A DNA stretch of 64,000 bases, taken from contig NC_079147.1 in assembly GCF_945859685.1 (NCBI RefSeq), positions 85,056,315-85,120,314 of the forward strand, given 5' to 3'. Origin of the DNA: Eupeodes corollae. Taxonomy: Eukaryota > Arthropoda > Insecta > Diptera > Syrphidae. The notes beneath the pieces were generated by a model that did not search any database, was not told the DNA's origin, and saw only the letters and a list, made by a program, of their open reading frames with translations. The position numbers and the translations under genes were made by a program. Each line of letters opens with the position of its first letter. Position 1 is the stretch's first letter. Of this stretch, positions 57,801 to 64,000 are shown in pieces.

Positions 57801-59285
57801 CAGAAATCATTCTCGCCACATCAACAGCAAAATCCAATGCAGAGTGGTAGTGGTGGTGCTGTTGCAGCTAGTGGCGCAGCTGCTAGTTTGCTATCACAAA
57901 TCGATAAAAAAGAATTGGCAACCAAACTGGCTGCAGCTTTGACAGCTCAAGGAAAAACAGATTTCAATCCAGAGCAGCTGCAGCAATTGATTGCAGTTTA
58001 TTCCCTCATAGATAAGAAGAAGAGAGACTCAGCGGCTGCCTCAGATAAGCAAAAGATGACCCTCTCTGATACATTGACCGCACTGCTCAATCCATCGGGA
58101 GACAAAAGCATCGACGCTGGAGGAAACCGAATGGGAATGGGTACTAGTGGTGGTGGTGGTGGCAGAGGAGGAGGAGGAGGAGTTGGAGGAAACTTTTCCA
58201 ACAGCAATGATAAGTATGGATCGCTGAGTAATTCGTCTATTAACAACTTTGTTAGCATGTTAAATAGAGATGGTCCTTCGGCTGGTGGTAATAAATCCAA
58301 TGGAGGTGACTCTGAAATGTGGCAAAACTTGCAGAACATTCAGAGCTCATTACGTTTACAAAACAATGCTTCGAATTCGAACATTGACGGAGGATTTGGA
58401 AACAATTCAAATTCAGCAAACGCAGGACGCAATTTTAACAATAACTCAATGGCCGGAGGCGGTTCTGGAAACTTTAACAATAGTAATAGAAGTGGATTTG
58501 GTGGCCAATCTGACAATGACTTCAATTCTGGTAAGAATTTCAATCGAAGTGGATTCTCTGATGGGAATACAAATTCTATGAATAGTTTTGAGGCTGGTTT
58601 TCGTTCAAGCTTCCAAGGAGGCATGAACAATAGCAATCCTTCAAGAGTCGGAAATGATGACATGGTGGTGAGCGGAGGAAGGGGAATAAATGATATGATG
58701 GGAAGAGGAAATGATATGAGGGATGTTGGAGGAAGAAGTGGAAATGATATGATCAGTCGGGGAAGAGGAGGGAATGACATGATGACTGGAGGAAGGGGTG
58801 GAAATCCAAGTGGAAATAGTAATAATTTCTCTACAAGTAGTGGCGGTAATTTTTCATCGAGGGGACAGTCTGGAACTGGTGCGAACAACACCTTGGGCTT
58901 TACTAGGGGTAGCTTCCTGGGATCCAGTAATTTTTCGGGGCTAAGCAATTTCTCTACATCAATAACCCCTGCTGGTGGACTAACTAACTTTTCCAGAAGT
59001 TCGTTAGGTGGAATGGGCAGCAGCGGTGGATCAAATTTAGGATCAAACAATGGAGGAGGCAATTTCAATCGTGGTGGCAACAGTGGTCAATCTAACTTCG
59101 GTGGTGGTGTTGGCGGTGGGAATAACTTCAACAATCAACAGAACAAAAATAATCAAGGTGGCAGTGGCGGCGGTCCAAGTTTTGGTTCGGCTCCCAATCC
59201 TAGAAACATAGGCGGAAATCCAGGTGGTAACAATATGGCCCAAGCAAGTCGTAGTGGTGTTGGTTCAAATTGGAGAAATCAATAA
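54891..59285 (+). CDS. Large nuclear zinc-finger protein with RS/RE and Gly/Asn-rich regions
   Basis: An uninterrupted 1464-codon frame without introns, with a good start context (AAAATGG). A U1/matrin-type C2H2 finger lies at residues 58-80 (C-x2-C-x12-H-x5-H), followed by a Lys/Pro/Gln/Ser-rich tract (115-400). A second finger of the same type is at about 440-465 (FYECCLCEVV, THLVGYNH), then a DRERERDRDRDRERE tract (585-622), an RS stretch (RSRSRSPQRSHRRRS, about 665-690) and a conserved-looking helical segment (HLVDRSKNELDQVYKEYRKD to VRYFAVRIEELYDEAVED, 697-775). Further helical segments lie at 833-905 and 998-1045. The C-terminal 380 residues are Gly/Asn/Ser-rich with GNDMM repeats. This composition fits a nuclear RNA- or ribonucleoprotein-associated factor. 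It reminds me of a fly U1-type zinc-finger protein group but I cannot assign an ortholog safely. Long opposite-strand frames are composition shadows. Confidence 0.9.
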   Translation: MANQPPTKCPPYPKVKYTDAKFREIMPSLPLEESHKVQYKAKGVWFRMITKHGNFYNCECCGIANVGRTPFTDHLRGKKHRLALHAADKLFHPQYTAPKPTNSPPRTPILDACMGVGDKPKDVSGLKAASTQQKPKPGPASAQKSKQEANSQNAQKPKPDGDSGQKSKPDGDSEQKPKPEVDDNSSTQKSNPKVEANTAQKKPTPVQKPGPASSKKPMNAAKKATPAETAKSNASPASASEQSDSKEEVTSTKNENDEKNSEESAKPTPVVATDEIVILDDDDEDENENKQPAKEEPVEKPEVGQAIPVTGNAVPKAQRPQKQRNLPAQAMKQNQNAASKSENDIAPADRILNPAAVVAQSAEQPNNNEKPNYQQNRVIIPTANKKKEAANQQQQAANQQPNFSKRTFTPKVAGTEDCEGIIGVEYVVKILKVYNDPDPFYECCLCEVVMDGIGMQTHLVGYNHRYKYIEKHFPTCFNQYKDHIGNIQVLGHIMDRVAKAIESHHGRELPYECLSGEFRANRHGVMTTVYSFRHASEYSGPSFTNVLDAKEVDELYKNKVIYVPKKADPKRKPTFDTRTGAPAPKKGRMDRERERDRDRDRERELNRERERDRDRERDRGYLGSNRGTRRPMRVEPEPQNTVDDATHKLLVEEFLNNTRGKSRSPGGRRRRHRSRSRSPQRSHRRRSVSPLREGDIWQAYRHLVDRSKNELDQVYKEYRKDPEKHPVYDEEWRKFWKHRKEQLTREGLDHRNYDFQPEWVRYFAVRIEELYDEAVEDIKISSRRRLILPMTNDELEDKKYHVKVVNIEREQQSNQYQQEYDQHGSKFPENDKTSVVSVLRLLTALEDYLGSLGPKVVDLLSKALLVEKTNPREINEIILNLENCTILETAMEKLKGVLIAGLLEGPKVRAFNNVITETDKILRIAYKIRRENPQPLMNRPHEVMNRPQAAMNRPQPVPVPAPKALQQDFQQKSFSPHQQQNPMQSGSGGAVAASGAAASLLSQIDKKELATKLAAALTAQGKTDFNPEQLQQLIAVYSLIDKKKRDSAAASDKQKMTLSDTLTALLNPSGDKSIDAGGNRMGMGTSGGGGGRGGGGGVGGNFSNSNDKYGSLSNSSINNFVSMLNRDGPSAGGNKSNGGDSEMWQNLQNIQSSLRLQNNASNSNIDGGFGNNSNSANAGRNFNNNSMAGGGSGNFNNSNRSGFGGQSDNDFNSGKNFNRSGFSDGNTNSMNSFEAGFRSSFQGGMNNSNPSRVGNDDMVVSGGRGINDMMGRGNDMRDVGGRSGNDMISRGRGGNDMMTGGRGGNPSGNSNNFSTSSGGNFSSRGQSGTGANNTLGFTRGSFLGSSNFSGLSNFSTSITPAGGLTNFSRSSLGGMGSSGGSNLGSNNGGGNFNRGGNSGQSNFGGGVGGGNNFNNQQNKNNQGGSGGGPSFGSAPNPRNIGGNPGGNNMAQASRSGVGSNWRNQ

Positions 59286-60227
59286 ACAACAAAATTTAAA
59301 CCTATGTTTAAATTGTTTTCATTTTAATTAATTAAGTTTTTATAAATATGAGACTAAAATATGTGGTCAAAAGATATCGAAAATTTAAAGCATTTTTTAA
59401 ACAAAATTATTGAACAAATTATTTTACACTTTAAACAAAATAATTCTACTAAAAATTGTATGAAATTGTTTATAAAATATTGATTAAAATTAGTAAAAAA
59501 TGTCCAATTGAAGAAGAACAATTTTAACAAACGAATGCTTGGATTCTAAAAGCATTCATAACAAACAAAAATAAATGTTTACTAAATACAAACTAAAATA
59601 TCTCATGATACAAATTATGCAACCAATTTCAATATGCTTGAAATTTAAACTTAAACATTACATTAGTATTATGATATGATTCAATCAATTAAAATGTAAG
59701 AAATTAAAAGCACAAAAACGACGATTATGTTTTGTATATTTTAATTTCATTTGAAAACAAAAACAAAATAAAATAAATAATACAAAAAATATTATATTTA
59801 GGTTAAGTATATTTAAGATTTTTTTGAAAATTAAATGAATTGCTTAAAACACTTCGTTTGCATCACTGAAATTCTAATTTTAATCATGTCATAGGATTTC
59901 TATGATCCTCAATGTAAAGTAAGTAATTAAGTTCCAATAAATCCATAAAAAAAGAAGTACATTATAACCTTGAACACGATTATTCTGTGTCTTGAATTTA
60001 TTCATTCGGAAATTATTATGATATGAAAATTCGAATGAACTTGCGAATTGAAAGCAACACAACTACAAAATAAAAATAAACATCAAATACATAAAACTAT
60101 GTACAGTTTTTTTTTTTGGAATTCTTTAACTTTTTAAGATGTATTCCTTTTATTAAGAACACAACACGAAAATACTTTAAGAGATTTGAATAAAGTGCGT
60201 TACCTGATGATGAAGATATTTCTGATG
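59286..60227. other. 3' UTR and intergenic AT-rich sequence
   Basis: Several AATAAA hexamers occur (for example near 59568 and 59769) and could end the upstream gene. No ORF of note. Confidence 0.45.
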
Positions 60228-60440
60228 CTAAGTAGTTTTTCTTAAGCAATCTGGAACTTTTGGGGGAAAAATGACACTTCCTGATTCTAAAACGAAATAT
60301 GAGTGCAAAATAAAACTTAATTTATTAATTAGGCTATGATTATTCAAAAAGTTAGAAAACTAAACTTACGCCAATAAATAAAATTGCATTTTCTACATCT
60401 TGAAAGATATCTAAAACTTTGAAATTGCTTCGTTATTTTT
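60228..60440 (-). CDS. Weak two-exon candidate, minus strand
   Basis: A good splice donor (GTAAGT, intron starting at 60369) and a good acceptor (TTTCGTTTTAG ending at 60287) define an 83-bp intron. Joined, the only frame open on both sides reads LSRCRKCNFIYW, then QSGSVIFPPKVPDCLRKTT and a stop at 60228. The frame is closed upstream near 60440 and no start is evident, so it could be the end of a gene, a relic or chance. Not recognised. Confidence 0.2.
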
Positions 60441-60489
60441 ATTCACGAAACTCATTTTTCATTCAATAAGAGTGTACGTAAGTTTGAAA

Positions 60490-61875
60490 TATTTTTGGGA
60501 AATTATTGTTGGCTCTTATTCTTTAACATCCAATTAACTAAAATAATAAGAAGAACGCCGTTTGATTTTGCAACTACAAGATAAAGGTAACGATTACGAT
60601 TTTATTTGCAAATTGATCGCTATCCGTGTGTTGTAGCTTGAGTTTTAAAGGAACGATATAAAACATAAGAACCATCTGAAACAAGAGGACGTCCAAAGAT
60701 TATTATTACATTACATACTAAACAGCACATACTAGTAAATGTACAGAGCACCTTGAACGACTAGAATATTTAAGGTGATAACACAAAAAAATTAATACAA
60801 GACAGAGGGACAGAGAAGAAAGAATAGACAGAAAGAAAAACAAGACAACACTGTACGTGGTAGGTTTCGAGATGATCCCCCATCTGTCTACTAACCACGC
60901 TTTATCAGTGACTAGGCCGTTGCCGGATGTCCAAAGAAAATTTCACCTACCCTCGACAGAAATGTAGTTAGAGAAGCTCTTAAGGATCCATTTGCAACAT
61001 CCGCCTTGATGAAACAAAACTTGTCGTTGAGTGTTAAAATTACACGGAAGAATAGCTAGATAAGTTCCATTGCTCTGTATTTTCGCATTTTTTTTTTGGA
61101 TTCGCAAACTTTAACCAAGCATCAGGGAGTCCAAGAAACTGAACAAATATTTACAATATACCGTGACAAAACCAAAATAAATTTGTTTGAATCTGAAGAA
61201 TAAAAAACTAAATCCTAGAACCACCATAAAGACGGCAAAGCATGGTGTTGGCAACATACAAATTTGAGGGTGTATTTCTTATAATGGAGTAGGCCCTATG
61301 TTTTGGATCAAAAATATTATTACCAAAGGAACGCACCTTCAAATATGGGAAAACGTTATTCTTCCATTTGCAGAAGATAATCTGCTGTTAGTGTGGATAT
61401 TTCAGCAGGATAATGACCCCAAGCACACAACTAAAGTCATGACAAGTTTGGTTTTGAATAAAAAGAATGTGCCAGTTTTACAATGACCTTTACACGATCG
61501 CCAGATCTAAACCTAATGGAAAACCTTTGGAATGATTTGAAAAATAGAATATAGTGCAAAAGACCACAAATACTGGGGTACAATGGAAAGAAATCTAAGA
61601 AAAATGGTACACAATGACGGTAGAAACATGTCAAAAACTAATTGACTATACCAAGAAGGTGTGTGTACCTTAGTCTTTAGGTTACCCATTTACTCATTTT
61701 CTTAAAAAAATGTACCTGATTGCCTTTTTAGGAAAAGTCTAATTTACTCTTATTTTTGTTTGGTCAAGAAACGGCATGAAAATAGTTTTATTCAAATTTT
61801 GGGTTAAGAACACAGTTTTTTAAATTGTGATAAAATTGCAGTAATAGAATTTGACTGTTAATACTTTGGCTACCA
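60490..61875 (+). mobile_element. Tc1-like transposon relic
   Basis: The plus-strand order is helix-turn-helix remnant and RGRFRDDPP-like linker (60855-60890), NVVREALKDPFATSA (60965), KAWCWQHTNLR (degenerate GGSVMVWG block, 61240), VWIFQQDNDPKHTTKVMTSL (second catalytic Asp, 61390) and RSPDLNLMENLWNDLKNRI with the third catalytic Glu (61500). Frames change several times. A sequence TTGACTGTTAATACTTTGGC followed by TACCACTG (61851-61878) looks like a Tc1-type right terminus; its left mate was not clearly seen. Confidence 0.8.
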
Positions 61876-61878
61876 CTG

Positions 61879-62383
61879 CTTTTACAAGAACTCTAATTTT
61901 TATTTTGAATCGATTTCATTTCGATTGAAAGTGAAAAATGCATTTGTTTTCAAAGTGAAATAATTTCTGCTTTGAACATGGATGCAATGTCTTTATTATT
62001 CAAAAGAAAACAATAGAAAACATTTTAAATATGTTAGGTTTTTCTGAAGCTTCAGAATTTGGGTGCGTTTAATGTTTGTATATGTTTTAAAGGAAATTTG
62101 CCTTTTACAAGAACTTTATTATTCTTTTAATTTTAGCAGAAGGAATTTGTCAAAGATGGCAATGTTTTCGATTTTTTTAGATTTAGAATAATATTTTATT
62201 AGATACAATAATTTATAAGAATTTACATAAGGTTTACAAACGTTTTATGACATGGCAAAAGCTGTCTGTCAGATTGACAATATGATTGTAATTTAACAAA
62301 ATAGTTAAGTTACCTATAATTATTATAATTAAAATACTTCTCTTAAAATTTGGTTTCGATATCGTAATGCGGATTTTACAAAT
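61879..62383. other. No gene recognised
   Basis: AT-rich spacer; the left terminus of the family E copy may lie here. Confidence 0.35.
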
Positions 62384-63139
62384 TTGAAAAGATCCGACAT
62401 TATGTATGAAACACTACACTATTTTAATTACCACCACGTGAATTGTTGCAAGCGTCGATTCCTAAGTGCATTCTGCATAAATACGGTTTTTCACGTAGCC
62501 CCACAAAACAAAGCGGTGTTAAATCGCATGATCTTGGTGGCCAGTTTATATCGCCACGACGAGAAATAACGTGGCCAGGAAATGACTTGCAATAAAGCCA
62601 TTTTGCCTCAAGTTGTGTGGCATGTGGCACAGTGTTGTTGAAACCACATATTTTCCAATTCGTATTCTTTAATAGCAAGCAAAAAAGTCGGTTATCATTA
62701 TGATCATAACGTTCTGTATTGACAGTGGCATTCTGTTTTCGAAGAAGTAAGGTCCAATCACAGCTCCAGACCAAAGAGTGCAACAAACAGTGACTTTTTG
62801 TGGATGTAATGGCATCTCTTCAATTACTTTAGGATTCTCAAAACCCCAAATATGACAATTTTGTTTATTAACATACCCATCGAGTGAGAAATGTGGTTCG
62901 TCGCTGAAGAAAATTTTGTTCGAAAAATCGCCGTCCACCGCCTTTTGTTCAAGCACCCATTCGACGTAGCTACGGCATGGTGAACGGTTAACTGGCTTTA
63001 GTTGTTGTGTGAGCTGGACTTTTTATGATGTGCGATAGTAAAGCGATCCATTTTCGTAAATGTCAGACAACTTATTTCGACAAATGTCGAACTCCAGCCC
63101 TATAGTTTAAAACCATAACCCCAAAATGGATAACCCGTT
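62384..63139 (-). mobile_element. Family E transposon copy, internally deleted
   Basis: The right terminus is CCCCAAAATGGATAACCCG next to TA at 63138-63139, equivalent to the terminus at 24105. On the minus strand the coding relic starts MDRFTIAHH and jumps directly to KVQLTQQLKPVNRSPC, so the DNA-binding half is deleted. It continues VEWVLEQKAVDGDFSNKIFF, SDEPHFSLDGYVNKQN (first catalytic block), MPLHPQKVTVCCTLWSGAVI, YRHNDNRLFCLLLKN, VPHATQL and INWPPRSCDLTPLCF. Frameshifts are present. Confidence 0.8.
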
Positions 63140-63149
63140 ACTTCTTTCA

Positions 63150-64000
63150 GGGCATATACAAATGTGATAAATAACAGAATGAATAAAAGGATTGAAAGCT
63201 AATCAATGGGCATCAACTAGGATTTAGAAAAAGTTATTCATTAATATACAATATTCTTGAGTTACAGAATAGCTTAGCTGGCACATTCATAGAACAATAC
63301 AAGACATTATTTGTATGTATCGTGGATTTCAAGAAAGCTTTTGATTCGGCTTAAGTACTTACGTAAGAAACACATCAGCGATTTGGGTTGGAACTGACGC
63401 TTCGGTATGGTTCGAAGCAAAAATGGGATTTAGACAAAAATGTAGGTACTCTTAGCTCAAGTCTGTTTTTGATACATATGTACATCAACGACCTGATAGA
63501 ATTTCTTACCGGCGACGCCGCCGTCTGCGGTATACAGTTTGCAGGAAGATTGTTGTTGATGTTGTAATTTTTGCATACTATGTAGTATCACTATAACAAC
63601 TTATAAACTGCATTATTCAATTTAAATTCAAATAGTCTCGAAAAGTCTCAAAATTGAATATTTTTAAAGAAATTTCTTAAATAAAATATTCAATATTCCC
63701 TTAACCACCAGTCTATTTAATTTATTCGGAGACAGGCCTGCCAAAACTTTTTACTTTAAGTCTAAAGTTACAGGCTGATTATTTCATTAAAGTACTTGGT
63801 CCACGGCAAACTCGGTTATGTAAGACAATGATGCTCTACAAAATTCGGAATAAGGACTGATGAATGAGGACATGGGAAAACATTGATACTTCGTGTGGAG
63901 AAGTTGTGCAGATTAATCTCAACAATATTGTTCAGATAAAAACGAAGTTCTACGAAATCATCCAAAAACTTGAAGAATCTAACCGAAATCAGATGATTGA
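63150..64000 (+). mobile_element. Another LINE relic (RT), running off the window
   Basis: Plus-strand frames show GHQLGFRKSYSLIYNILELQ (63205), LFVCIVDFKKAFDS (RT motif A, 63310), GFRQKCR (degenerate motif B), IYNDLIEFLTGD-like sequence (63490), and near the window end QADYFIKVLG and MMLYKIRNK with WENIDTSCGEVVQI. It differs in sequence from families A, B and C. The catalytic DD motif region is damaged and stops are frequent. Confidence 0.65.

Noticed and set aside
1..64000. CRISPR array, prophage, operon or toxin-antitoxin style systems
   Set aside because: The tandem repeats seen (85 bp, 452 bp, about 170 bp) have no constant short repeat with unique spacers, and all genes are eukaryotic in structure.

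Overview
This is eukaryotic nuclear DNA from an insect, most likely a higher fly (Diptera). The clues are AT-rich sequence, short GT-AG introns, a Mocs2A/Mocs2B two-cistron locus laid out as in flies, and a heavy load of insect-type mobile elements (non-LTR retrotransposons, mariner, Tc1, hAT, a Penelope-like element and MITEs). There is no bacterial-style gene organisation, no rRNA or tRNA gene and no CRISPR array. The species cannot be fixed from the sequence alone.

Three host loci are well supported. P32 (mitochondrial p32/C1QBP/MAM33 family) lies at 3480-4274 (+). The molybdopterin synthase locus lies at 9525-11557 (-): an intronless Mocs2A ORF (88 aa) is followed after only 69 nt by a five-exon Mocs2B (407 aa predicted) carrying the long non-catalytic tail typical of fly Mocs2B. 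A 1464-aa intronless ORF at 54891-59285 (+) encodes a nuclear-looking protein with two U1/matrin-type zinc fingers, RE/RD and RS stretches and a Gly/Asn-rich C-terminus. Three orphan exon candidates are weaker: 23483-23561 (-), 36057-36233 (-) and 60228-60440 (-).

The rest is mostly layered mobile-element debris. Family A is an RTE-like LINE of about 3.15 kb with a TAAG-repeat tail, found at 305-2160 (interrupted), 20188-23342, 32537-34781, 39454-40498 and 45305-48330. Family B is an I/LOA-like LINE with RNase H, at 13780-15150, 19195-20187, 28386-30555, 44020-45290 and 48510-49072. Family C is a Jockey/CR1-like LINE, at 1-215, 5516-7945, 35090-35690, 49855-52080 and 53290-53720. Other elements are a truncated Penelope-like element with GIY-YIG endonuclease and a hammerhead ribozyme motif (37560-39040), a near-complete mariner (50152-51447), an internally deleted Tc1-like element with intact TIRs (40826-42036), a hAT remnant (52210-53170), a second mariner/Tc1-type transposase family in four pieces, and several MITE-like repeats.

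The clearest structural results are two precise nestings, mariner inside LINE C and Tc1 inside another transposon. In both, the flanks rejoin across the TA target, so relative insertion ages can be read off. A 452-bp unit is tandemly triplicated inside one LINE copy. An 1.8-kb inverted-repeat element at 25575-27380 carries an internal array of about 170-bp monomers and is interleaved with a second inverted repeat. I found no convincing new multi-gene system. The most distinctive unexplained objects are that array and the TIR-bounded element at 11779-13146, whose coding remnants I do not recognise.
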